A stretch of DNA of 64,000 bases from Pegea sp. RAD2-039 (Eukaryota > Chordata > Thaliacea > Salpida > Salpidae). Numbering within the stretch: position 1 is the first letter of the stretch; every line of letters starts with the position of its first letter. The notes under the pieces were generated by a model. That model saw only the letters and a list, made by a program, of their open reading frames with translations. It did no database searches and had not been told where the DNA came from. The stretch covers positions 1 to 64,000 of the forward strand of contig JAQGEQ010000187.1 in the NCBI GenBank assembly GCA_034620365.1, read 5' to 3'. The position numbers and the translations under genes are program-made. Positions 33,061-43,798 of the stretch are shown here, piece by piece.

Positions 33061-33703
33061 ATGTCTCTTTGCGATTAATAATCGTAAAACGAAAGTAAAC
33101 TAATAAAAACTTCCGTTGGCTACCAGTAAACATGTCTCAGTAACTAGTAAATCAATCAACCAGTCAACCATTTCATAACTTTTATGTTTTTATTTCTTTT
33201 AATATTTCATAATATTCGCTTAACCAACATGCTTGATTTTTTAATCTGCAATTTTACAGACAAGATGATCAGTAAACAACATTCGGCTATTATCGAAAGC
33301 CTTTCGTGAAGGTTTCTTTATTCGCTTTTTGCCAATTTTGAATAATTTTCTATCATAATATTACTAAGCTATAAATAAGCTAAATAAGCTCTTGGTGATT
33401 ATTTCCAGTCAAAGCCATCAAAACTCCTTATACAACTTGCTGACGTAAATTATCATACCAAGATCCAAATCAAGTCGATTACAAAACCCTTCCGACTCAC
33501 AGCAGGTCGAAAAAGCAAGGAAGCCTTAAAACTTAATGTGAAAAACAGAGTTTATATTACAATTTGAGCAAAAAGCTATTAAAAATAATCATTTTATCAA
33601 AGTTTATAAAAAATGATGAAGCAAAACACAGAAGCAAGTTTGTTTGCATAAAAATATGAAGAAAATAATAAGGATAATAGCTTCAAGCAATTTTATTAAC
33701 AAA
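33061..33703 (+). repeat. Beta repeat (short form) between two alpha copies
   Basis: It starts near TGCGATTAATAATCG (contains the palindrome CGATTA-A-TAATCG) and ends before the second alpha copy. It matches 47186-48762 and 58467-60043 but lacks about 940 bp found there (after CTTGCTGACGT at about 33450). No long reading frame. Confidence 0.85.
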
Positions 33704-34194
33704 GTTTTTATGAACGTTTCGTTGTTATGTGTCCACCTGTGCTCGAAACACAAAAACCGTTTTTACTATTTTAAGAGTATAAGTTAAGAATAACAGTTTG
33801 CTTTAACAATACTTGCAACTGCATTATGAAATCGCTCAATATCAATACCAGAAATTAGGAGGATATCGCAGAGGATCGCTCCGAATGGCGCTTTCAATTC
33901 TGCAAACAAATAAAGGATAGAAAGCACACAACCCTCATGACTGTTCTTGGCCGAAGTAGGCCTCTCTTATTGTAAATTAAACTGTTTAAAGTAAAGATGA
34001 ATTGTAGAATAAAACGTAATCGACATATAACTAAATATTTTAAGCAATTTATAGATACTCAAATATATCCATTAAATTGTACCAAACATTAAAGTAATTA
34101 TTTGAAATTAAACTAATATTTGAACAGCGCCAATAATTAGCAACAAAAGAATACTGATAAACCGTCTCAGGAAAAAAATTATTTTAAAACAAAG
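33704..34194 (+). repeat. Alpha repeat, copy 2 of composite
   Basis: A second direct alpha copy, ending with the same TTATTTTAAAACAAAG. Together with 32581-33060 it flanks a beta unit, giving an LTR-internal-LTR-like layout of about 1.6 kb. The copies differ by scattered substitutions and an ~9-bp insertion. Confidence 0.85.
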
Positions 34195-34430
34195 GATTCT
34201 ACTTTTTAAAAATTTTATTTTTTAATTAGATAGCTTTCTTATCAGTTTATATTACATGTTAAATATTGTAAGAAAAACATAAATGTTGTAATAAATTCCA
34301 TAAGTCCTGTTAGCAAATTGCTTGAATCTCAAGAATAAACCTTTTTTAATAAATAAAACTAAAAAAGATCACAAAAGACTTGTAATGATTTTTATTTTTA
34401 TTAAATATTAACGCAAACAACACAAAAGTT

Positions 34431-37400
34431 TCAAAAATAATAATAATAATCTAAACTTTCAAATCTAAAGTCGAAATCACAACCTCTTTTTTCTGAAAAA
34501 ATATCAAAAGTTACTAAATATAAAAATATAAAAAATCTTTCAACTTACTTCTTTGAAAACATTTCAAAGTGACAAAGTTTAAAAGACATTTCTTAAACAT
34601 CTTCCATCTCTGAAAGCCAATAAATCAAATATTATAAACAAAATAATAATTAAATAATTGAAACTTACATATTTCCTTTTAATTACTGGAGTGAACTTGA
34701 CATGTTTCATTTCTTTTGCTATTATCTGTTTATATTACAAATAAACATTTAGTTAAAAACAATTATTTTACAAATAAATGGATTAAATCAATTTTATTTG
34801 GAACTAATAACAATCAAAACTGAAGTTTAGTTGATACTTACAGTTTTATCATTAATATCTTCATCAACAAGTCTTTGTGTAAGAATTGATTTGATTTTAA
34901 TTTCTTCTATTTCTCGTATTTTAAGCGTTTCATCGTTTTTTATTTCCTGAAAGTTTTGAAACTTTTTCAATAAACATTTTATTTTATCTTTAACAACTTA
35001 GACATTAATTAAGAATCAAAGTTATTGCAGAGTATAATAACAAATTACTGCTTACATTCAAATCATCAATTTTCTTGTAATCTTTATCGTTGCTTACATT
35101 CAATCTTGAGTACAACGTCTCAAACGTTTTTTTATTCATGAAAATAGCACTTCTGTTAGCAACAACCTGTTAACAAATATTAAGTATTAAACCTAGAAAA
35201 AATTAATTCAACCGTTTAATGTTCTCAATATCTCAAAATTGAATAAACTTTTATCTTTTTGTATATTTTTTATTTAAGTTTCTGCTGCACACTAGTTTAA
35301 CACAAAATTAATATCTTTTACTTTTACCGTTTTCAAAGCTGTTAGAAAAAAGTTAGATTAAAGCCTTTAAACTAAATCAAAATTTCTTAATAATAAGAAG
35401 GATAAAAAAAAACTTTTCTACAATTGAAACAAAACTTACATTTTGTTGCTTCTTTAAAAGTTTTCTAGAAACCATTTGATTGCACTGTAAGTTAAAACAT
35501 ATATTTAAAACCGACAAAACTTTTATCAAAAAGTAACTTAGATAAAATTATTAGGTAAATAAAAACATTGAATCTTTTTAATATCGTTTTGTTTAGTATT
35601 TGTATTTTCTAAAGATATAATTTTGATCTACAACAAATGTACTTCATTTCAGTGCAACAAAACTTACTTTGAATGTTATATATTCATCTAATGTCATTTG
35701 TTCTGTATTTACTAAAAAAATTAACAAAATATCAGTTAGTGATGTTAAGTCAAACCAAATCTTAAAGTATTATTTTGTAAAAGTTCTTTTAAACTTTAAT
35801 AAAAAAGATCTCTTGTTAAACTATAAAAATTGATTACAAAATTGTAATAAAATTGATTCTGGACTTGATTTAATAACAACTTATTCTAGAAACAAAAAAA
35901 AAACACTTACTGCTGGTTGTAAAGGTTGTCTGGATGTTAATATTCTGTAAAATAATTGTTGAATAGAATTAGTAAAAGTCTAAACACAAATATTTTAATA
36001 TTTATCTCTTAGTATAAAGTTATACTTTTCTAAAGGAATTTCTTTAAATAAAACGTTTGTGAAAAGCTTAATAAAGTTTTATGTTTATCTAAGAATAGTA
36101 AAACCATATTAAAAATAACTATTTGTATTTTTAAAGAATATCAATAAATATCAAAATTAATCATCACTAATCAGAAAGTGTATAGTTATTCTATGTCCTT
36201 TATTATTAGAATTAGCTTTTATTATTTTATTTCTTTTAACAAAACAAAACTATCTAGATTACTACAGAAGCTTTTGAACAGCATTAAAAGAATTTAAGAA
36301 AAGAACTTTTAATCAAAAAAGAACTTTTAATCACCATCAAAACATCATTTTGTTTCATTTGAAGATGAATATTTTCAAACAATTCAACTTGAATAGAATG
36401 AACTAAAATTGAAAATAGTTTTAAATATCAAATCAAGAAACTAATTTTTATAATCATTTTTATCAGAGAGTTTTATGATAGTTAGTAAGATACAACAACA
36501 CTTTAAGCTTACAAATTTCTACAAATTTAGAATATTAGTTAGGTAAACACTTACTTGACATTCGGTCGCCATATTTAACCTGAAAAAAAATTTTTAGTTC
36601 AGCAAATTCATATTTTAATAAAATTTTGAACAATTATTCGTTTTTAATAAAAATTTTTCAGTTCTATAAAATTTATACCATTTAGAAAAACTTAACTTTT
36701 TATATCTAACTTTTGATTTTCTAAATTTTCATTTTTTAATGATTTATGTGATACTTTATTTTATCAACAAAATTTTTCGGAGTATCTAATGATTATTAGT
36801 AACTAAAGATTCTCCAAATTGCTTTCAGAAAATTATTCTTACCGGAAATCTTATGTAGACAGATCTAAAAAACTCGGTCATTGAAAAACTCTGAATAAAA
36901 AATTATTTTTATTTAAAAGTTATTTATTAGTATTTAAATTATTTAAATTAATGTTTATTTTGTGAATTGTACAATTTAAATATTTGAGTTTTTTAGCAAT
37001 TATAGATAATTCAATTTTAGATAATTAAATAATTGAAATTAAAAGTACTTATAAGATACATAAAAATACCTAAAGGTTTTTACAATACTAAATATGTTAA
37101 AAAAACTATTTTAAAAATATCTTTACTAGATTTATAATATTTAAAATATAAAATAATTACTGAAATTAGACAAAGTAGCAAACCTTTTGATGAATTTTAT
37201 TGTTATTTGGATGTTCATTTGGTTTATCAAATGAAATAAACCATGTTAGAGCTTTTTTATTCAAACTTTTATTGGTTGAAATACTTTCTCCACACTATAA
37301 CAAATAAATAAATTAAATAGTTAGTTGTTTTGTTTACATTAAAATCAACTTATTTGTTTATAACTTAAATTATTAAAAAATTGTAAAAAGTACTTTAATT

Positions 37401-37500
37401 ACTAAACAAAACTTTATTAATATAAAAAAGAAGTAAATAAATAGTCCAAGAATAAAAATAATAAACTTACTTCAGTCATACTAATTGGTTGAATTTCCAT
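34431..37500 (-). CDS. Lysine-rich helical protein of unknown function (232 aa), 11 exons
   Basis: Minus-strand exons: 37471-37500, 37184-37294, 36843-36890, 36555-36579, 35668-35711, 35440-35484, 35056-35166, 34842-34946, 34669-34725, 34549-34609, 34431-34492. Phases agree and give 233 codons ending TGA. The product is basic and mostly helical (for example KIREIEEIKIKSILTQRL), with a C-terminal DYYYYF. No domain recognised. An extra good splice unit (35911-35944, 34 nt) lies between exons 4 and 5. Including it breaks this frame but opens one from an ATG in exon 4 (36572, MATECQ), giving 178 aa with the same C-terminus. A G+C-rich island with an RFX X-box lies 1.1 kb upstream. Confidence 0.55.
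35911..35944 (-). other. Possible 34-nt cassette exon
   Basis: It is bounded by TTATTTTACAG and GTAAGT on the minus strand, both strong. Its length (not a multiple of 3) would switch the downstream frame from the long N-terminus to the MATECQ start in the preceding exon. Confidence 0.4.
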
Positions 37501-38100
37501 TTCAATAGAAAAGTTATTCACAACTAAAGCTCAAAATGAAAATAATAATTCTGAAAATTAAGTTTTCAATTTTCATTAGAACTTTGAATATTTAAATATT
37601 TATAAAATGTTTATCAAAAGTCGATAAACTAGTAAAAATTATGTAATCAATATAATTTCATGTTTACATCTAGCTTATATAAACTAGCAATAAGTTAATT
37701 TATTCCAAACAAAAATTATAATGAATTAAAAAGCGTTCAATTAGAATATTTTAAGTTTTAATAAATAATAATAACGACTTACCTGTAAACTCAATAAACT
37801 AGAAATAAAAATTCACTTTTAACTTAAAGTATCTTTTTGTGATTATGACGTAATAATTGATGTGATCATTACACCTGGTTGCAGTCAACAATTTTAAAGA
37901 CTACAGATAAAATTTATTCATTAAATAAAGTTTAATATTCTTTAAAAATAAAATTATTTGAAATCTTTTCATAAACTAGTCGAAACTTATACAACACTTT
38001 CATTATATTTAATAATATTTTAATATTATTGTTACTAAACCATATCCAGCATTAAATCTAAATCATAAATAGTTATTAAACTAACTTAATAGATATTATT

Positions 38101-38160
38101 TGTGAGAAGATGTGTTAGCGAGAGATGCTCTCTTCAAGCACCCTCCTTCGCATTTATTGA
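38101..38160 (+). repeat. SINE 3' tail fragment
   Basis: TGTGAGAAGATGTGTTAGCG then AGATGCTCTCTTCAAGCACC and CTCCTTCGCATTTATTG, the same family as 14507-14563 and the full SINE at 54.8 kb. It is followed by an (AAATAAA)n-type tail. Confidence 0.75.
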
Positions 38161-38390
38161 AATAAATAAAAATAAATAAACTTAATTAACTCCTTACTTT
38201 CATAATTCTTATTCAAATTAATTCAAAACTTTTATTGTTTTGTGTTATTCTTGTAAAATTACTTTTACTAAACTGAGTTTTAAGTATTTGTAAATCTAAT
38301 TCACAAATATTTATTATGAAATATTGGTTTTAAACGTTTTAATAACAATAATTTATGATTCTAGAATTGTGCAATTATTTGAATATATTA

Positions 38391-38466
38391 CAAGTCCAGC
38401 TATCTCAGTAGTTAAGAAATAGGGTCTCTTAGTACATTGGTCCCTGGTACGAGTCCCAGAACCTTG
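38391..38466 (+). mobile_element. tRNA-derived SINE-like element or decayed tRNA
   Basis: TATCTCAGTAGTTAAG resembles a tRNA A box, and GGTACGAGTCCC about 50 bp later a B box (GGTTCGAATCC). The acceptor arms do not pair well, so it is not a working tRNA. It differs from the SINE at 54.8 kb. Confidence 0.5.
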
Positions 38467-38639
38467 TTTAATTTAAAGATAATTTTTCAGAAAATTAGAA
38501 TTCACTTTTTTTCGATAAACTGAAATTTTGCTAAAATGTTTTTTTTTTTACAAACTTGTGTAAATTAAACTAATTACAAAGATTTAAAACAAAAAACTTT
38601 TTAATTAAAATTTAATTTAATCATTTAATTTAAAAAGAG

Positions 38640-39240
38640 AAAAATGGAAAAAGAGAGTGGCGCAAAATCGCGTCAGTGACGTCATCAGTTTCGAAGTTGA
38701 CCCATCGATTTCAGAGTCTTACGCATCAAAGGAGCAAATTGGGCGACAAAAGAAGAAGAATTGTTGGTTGCTATGACAACCAACCACGAGATGTCGCTTA
38801 CGCTTCTTTTTGTTCGAGTTCGCGCGTCTCCAACCAACATCGGAAGCCACGATGCGGCCAACCGGAACATTCATTCGAATTCGCGTCGATTCCGCTTTCA
38901 TTCGCGCCGCTGCTGACGTAAACAACGATGACGTCATCTGATGAGCTGTTTCGATTCGAAGCTTGAGTGACGTAATGACAATGTGACGTCATCACCAACC
39001 TTTAGTGAGTTTACCATTTGTACTTTCAGTTCCATATTTGGCTTGAGCGCGAAGAACGCTTCGCGGCGCTTTTGCGTCGAATCCGGCGTACACCACCTTC
39101 GTGCGCTTCTCTACGAGTAGAAGTAGTTGTCAGCGGGTCGCTAGAGGGTCGCTAGTGAGAGGTTACCTAGGGGACACGCGCGCTCTACGCGGTTCCTGAT
39201 CGTTCGTTTCACAGTTTTAAATTTCTGCAATCGATCGTGG
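38640..39240. promoter_or_regulatory. G+C-rich island with RFX X-box and CRE palindromes
   Basis: Sharply higher G+C and CpG content than any neighbouring DNA. GTTGCTATGACAAC (38767-38780) fits the RFX X-box GTHNYYATRRNAAC at every position and lies in a TTGGTTG...CAACCAA near-palindrome. TGACGTCA occurs at 38677-38684, 38929-38936 and 38984-38991, with half-sites TGACGTAA between. Open frames on both strands overlap, look like products of composition, and match no family I know. The likely role is a promoter/enhancer for the lysine-rich gene on the left or for an unseen transcript on the right. Confidence 0.5.
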
Positions 39241-39254
39241 TGCAGTTCCTGAAA

Positions 39255-39555
39255 AGAAGATGAAGATCAGATGAGGATCAGATGAGGATCAGATGAGGAT
39301 CAGATGAAGATCAGATGAAGATCAGATGAAGATGAGGATCAAGTGAAGATGAGGATCAAGATGAAGATGAGGATCAAGATGAAGATGAGGATCAGGATCA
39401 GGTGAAAATGAAGATCGATTTGAAGATGAGGATCAGATGAAGATGAAGATCAGATGAAGATGAAGATCAGATGAAGATCAGATTAAGATGAGGATCAGAT
39501 GAAGATGAGGATCAAGATGAGGATCAGGTGAAGATGAGGATCGGATGAGGATCAG
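39255..39555. repeat. Purine-rich minisatellite (GATGAAGATCA type)
   Basis: Starts as an 11-bp unit GATCAGATGAG, then mixes GATGAA/GATGAG hexamers with GATCAAG blocks. One strand is almost all purine. A shorter related array follows each Kelch gene (47060-47185, 58340-58466). Confidence 0.9.
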
Positions 39556-39705
39556 ATTGTTAAATCAATCCAATTAACTGATCAAGACAAGCGGTGCTTG
39601 GAACAAGAAATCGATCTGAAAATTGCTTCGCCAAAACAACGTTTGGTTCTCACGACTTTGCGAAACGCGTTAAACGTTGATATATTCGGTGATATCTGCC
39701 AATAA
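39538..39705 (+). other. Coding-like segment after the purine array
   Basis: After TGA at 39535, 55 codons are open to TAA at 39705 with balanced composition (LTDQDKRCLEQEIDLKIASP ... ALNVDIFGDICQ). This may be a terminal exon of a gene whose upstream exons I cannot place, or an old pseudo-exon. Confidence 0.3.
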
Positions 39706-40152
39706 GAACGCGAGAAAGGCTGCGGGGTCTTAGTCGAGGAGTTTTGTTGAATTTTTTAATTAACTTGTAAACGATGATGTAATAAACTGTTAAGAAATTT
39801 ATTTAAATTTAAAAATTAGAAACCAAAAAAGTAATTCTCAAAATACCCAAAATTCAATTTGATTATTTATTTATTATCTATTAATTTCATCTAAATATTA
39901 AATATTCTATACAAACAAAATTATTTCAAGCCTTTTTGTAAATTAGTCGAAACTTATACAACATTTTCATAGTATTTGAAAACTGTCTTATAAAATTTTA
40001 TTTAAATTCTAAAATTTTGTGTTATTATTTATTAGTTTAATTAAAGCTTTTATTAATTAATGTTTTTATAAATGCACTGAAACAGTATAATTTTTTAATT
40101 TAAAAATTTGTTACGATATAAACAAATTTCATTTTATAAAAAGCAAAACGAT

Positions 40153-40153
<1 letters not shown>

Positions 40154-40227
<74 letters not shown>
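40154..40227 (-). tRNA. tRNA-Asn (GTT)
   Basis: 74 nt on the minus strand. The acceptor stem GTCTCCG pairs with CGGGGAC, the A box is TGGCGCAATCGG, the anticodon loop is CTGTTAA with anticodon GTT, and the B box is GGTTCAAGCCC. Discriminator base is G. No intron. It folds fully as a nuclear tRNA. Confidence 0.97.
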
Positions 40228-40470
40228 TTGAAAGCATCTTAAATTTCTTAAAAAAATTTATAAAAATTTAAATGACAAAAATTTTTTTTGTCTTTAAGTA
40301 AATTTTCAAATTTTATTCTATTTGAAGACGTTTCAGGTTATAGGTTATATTCTATTTGTGTAGGTTGTATTCTACGTGTTTCTAAGTTGTGATATAGTCA
40401 TTAATAGGAAGTGATTTGTGTTGTATATATATTATGATTGGTGACGGTAGAAATCTTTTATGCAAACTAG

Positions 40471-41890
40471 GTGGATCCACATAAAATTAGCAAGACCTTA
40501 CGGTCAACTGTAAAGAAAAATCCTGAAAAACCGACTTCATCAAAGCAAGCTTGCAATTGCCAATCCTGCAATAAAATCTTCTCTGGTGAAGATCCGGTAA
40601 TTGAAAGCTTTAAATGTCTCTCCTGGTTTTATCTCACCTTTAGTGATGTGAGCAAGAAAATTTACGATATGTTTTAAAATATTTCATAAATAATATGTTT
40701 GATAAAAACCAGATGAGGCAAATGGGATTTAAATGGTTCTGCATTAAATGTAGAACCATGGACACAACAGCTCCCTCAACCAATTCTGATGAAAACCTAT
40801 TATCCGATATCAGCAAATCTGTATCTGCTGAATTAGTAAAACTTAAATCGGAAATTGCCAAATATGTTGCCAAGATTGGTGAGAAAGTTTCCAGTTTGTC
40901 TAAATCAATGAATGCTTCTACAAAAAAACAAGTCACATGGGCCTCGGTGGTCAGTGGTTCTGGTTTCGACAAAATTCTAGCATGGTGCAGCTTCTTGCCA
41001 AGAAGGTCACCGACACGCACAAAAACTCACTTTAGACCGTGAGGACAGATAAAACAATGTCATCATCTTTAATGTCTCTGAGACTGATAAAGATGATGAT
41101 AGTAAGTTTTTTAATCAAATGTGCTCTCAAAGCCTTGATTTTGTGGACGTTCCAAAGGTATCAATGACTAGATTTGGAGCGAAAAGCTTATATCATCACA
41201 GACCGTTAAAAGTGTTGTTTCAGGAAAATTGGAACAAACGCAAGTTTCTTACCAAGTTGTATAAGCTAAGGCTTGACCAAAAATTAGAGCGCATTAGAGT
41301 AGCACATGATATGTGTAAAGATGATCGCTTAGAAAATAAGCGTCTTCTAAAAGAAGCGTATATTCGAAATCAGAAGGAACAACCAACTGATTTAAAATGC
41401 AAAGTTTGAGGTTCACCATGGGCCTTGAGAATTGTCAAGGTATTTTCAAAAAACGGAAGTGGCAAATAATCACTAGACCCACATCTTCTTTTTTCAAACT
41501 CTCTCCGGACACAATTGTTAATAGCCAAGATATCAATTTACAGAAGCCCATCATCAAATCTCACAAGCATCAAAAAGACAATTCTTCTACCACATTAGGT
41601 ATGTTCTTCAACGCACGGTCGATTATTAATAAAATTTTTCAATTGAAAGCTCTTTTGCATTCTCAATATTTCACATTTGTTTTTATTACTGAAACCGTTT
41701 TATCCTGATTCTTTTTGGGTTGGCGGTAATCTGTTTTGTGTTTTGCGTTGTGATAGACTGTATGATAGAGGCGGCGGTGTTTGCGTAATATACAAAATAT
41801 CGCTTGCTCCCAAGATCTCTAGAATTCAGATCGACCCCATTAATTGTCCAAGGTTTGAGAATATCGCTTTTGATTTTCATTACTCAAAAT
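40471..41890 (+). pseudogene. Decayed LINE ORF1 plus endonuclease
   Basis: 40471-41405 aligns with the intact ORF1 at 49179-50162 but has stops and frameshifts and has lost zinc ligands. 41590-41890 continues with an endonuclease-like region: MFFNARSIINK, FVFITETVL, then after a frameshift RCDRLYDRGGGVCVIYKISL. The order ORF1-endonuclease is that of a CR1/Jockey-group non-LTR retrotransposon. It lies just left of the segmental duplication and is far more decayed than the ORF1 copies inside it. Confidence 0.85.
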
Positions 41891-43070
41891 CCAAATTTTC
41901 TCGTTTGAGAATCCAGAGTATTGGTTCAAGGAATTTGCAGCTGGTTTACGAGAAAAAGTTATAAGTTTAGATTTTGTGGGCTGGATTCTGAGCTGCCAGT
42001 TCGTAGACCAGTTTTCTACAGTGTGTAGTGCAGTTTGAAGTTTTGAAGGATTACAAGATAATAGCTTGATATCATCTGCATACACAAACACTCTGACATC
42101 ATCTACTTTTACTAATCTTCTTATGAGGTCTTCAATGAACATTAAGAAGAGAAGAGGACCCATAAGGACTAGTGGTGTTCCTTAGGGTTCTGTTCTGGGT
42201 CCGCTTCTGTTTTGACTAGGAGTAGATAAAGATCTTTCTACAAGAGTTTGTTGGTTTCTACCTGATAAGTAAAATCGAGGTATATGATGTCACAGGGAGT
42301 GTTACTTTCAAAATGGGGTGTGAGCTCATTAAGAAAAGTGAGATGTTGAGTCAGGGAAGATCTCCGTTTCAAAAAGTTATTTTGGACATCAGATATTAGA
42401 TGGTGCTCCATCAAATGACTGGTCATATGACTGTGAATGATATGCTCTTGAGTGCTGCAGATAACTGAAGTCAGCGAAACTGGTCTGTAGTTAAGTGTGG
42501 TGTTTCTGGGACCCTTTTTATGAATTGAAGTAATAATAGCTTTCTACCAAATTTGTGGAAGTCTTCCTCGCCTCAGAGTCATGTTAAAGAAAAGCGATAA
42601 AGGTAGTGATAAAGAGGAAGTAGTTTTTCTTAAAAACAAAGCTGGGATCTGATATGAAGTGTTGAAAACTGATGATTTTAATGAAGAAACAGCCTTAGAT
42701 ACAATATTGACGGTTATGTCAAGATCTACCATCTCTGAGATATTTGTAAGAATGTCGGAGTAGGAGAGAAAAGGAGTATTACCATCATCGGTTGTAAAAA
42801 CGCCATTAAATTGATTGTTTAGCAACTAAGCTTTATTTTCTTGTTCCATCACAAGCTGGTCGTTGTTATCAAGTAAGGGGGGTAACTGAGATCTCACCTT
42901 AAGTTTGTGACTTATGAAACCAAACAACGTTTTCTTGCTAGGTGAAGATAAAACTGCAATTTCTCTTCCTAAATAGAAATTAGAAATAGATTTTTTGTAA
43001 ACTATACAAAGATCTTTGTACAGAGATTTATGGAAGGGTTTCTTTTAGTTTGTTTGTATAGGAGGTTTTT
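41830..43070 (-). pseudogene. Scrambled LINE reverse transcriptase relic
   Basis: Minus-strand pieces give RT blocks in order: VSSLKSS...IPALFLRKTTSSLSLP (42825-42544), DVQNNFLKRRS...IIYLDF (42426-42238), and GPLLFLMFIEDL...FVYADDIKLL (42163-41880), the last with the catalytic YADD. Between them, 42165-42214 on the plus strand reads SGVP-stop-GSVLGPLLF, the RT motif SGVPQGSVLGPLLF with Gln changed to TAG. So the domain is broken and part of it is inverted relative to the rest and to the endonuclease relic beside it. Confidence 0.82.
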
Positions 43071-43798
43071 CAAATGTTATAAATTCGTTAAACATCTGGG
43101 TAAATTTGTTTCTGTTTATTGGGTTCCTTTGGGAGGTATTTGAGATCTCACATTAAGGTAACTTTTTATATTGTTTTTCCATAAACATTTTATAAACAAG
43201 CTGGCGACTCACACCAAGTAAGGATCCTTTTATCAAGTAATGGAGGTATTTGAGATCTCTTAAATTTTAATCATACCTTGATTGAAAATTTTCATGTCTT
43301 CTTATTTTAGAATTTTTATATCAACCTTTTATAATTTATTTAAGTCAAAGAATTGTTGATTTGTGGAATAATTTTTTACATTTATATCATTGTATTTATA
43401 TTTAATCTTTAAAATATCAACTTTTTTCAGTTATTAAATAATGCTTTAATACTTATCTATTAACTTTTGAGGATATTCTATTGATATTAGATTTATTTTA
43501 GTATTTGTTATATTATACATTTTGATTAATTTTAGCTACATCAACCAAAGAACTGGTTTTCTAGAATGAATTACATTTATTTAATTTATGTTCATAGTTG
43601 TAAAGTTTCTAGAATTTTCGTTTTTTATAATTGTAATTCTATATATAGTATATTCTTTGATTATTTTTATATAAAATTCTACATTTGTTATATGAGATAT
43701 ACTAGATATTATCCTTAGCAGTTTCATCAACAGTATATATATACGTATACATATACTTCCTATATATTTTTTTTTCTGAAATCTTTAATTGGATCCAA

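Larger units (their letters stand above)
37501..38639. other. Intergenic with SINE debris
   Basis: A+T-rich DNA upstream of the lysine-rich gene, containing a SINE tail (38101-38160) and a tRNA-like element (38391-38466), both listed separately. Confidence 0.6.

Noticed and set aside
38936-38965. CTGATGAG...CGAAGC as a hammerhead core
   Set aside because: The second strand reads GAAGC instead of GAAA and no third stem closes around it.
38676-38998. Overlapping frames on both strands of the G+C island as genes
   Set aside because: They overlap in opposite strands and several frames, match no family and are explained by low stop-codon density in G+C-rich DNA.
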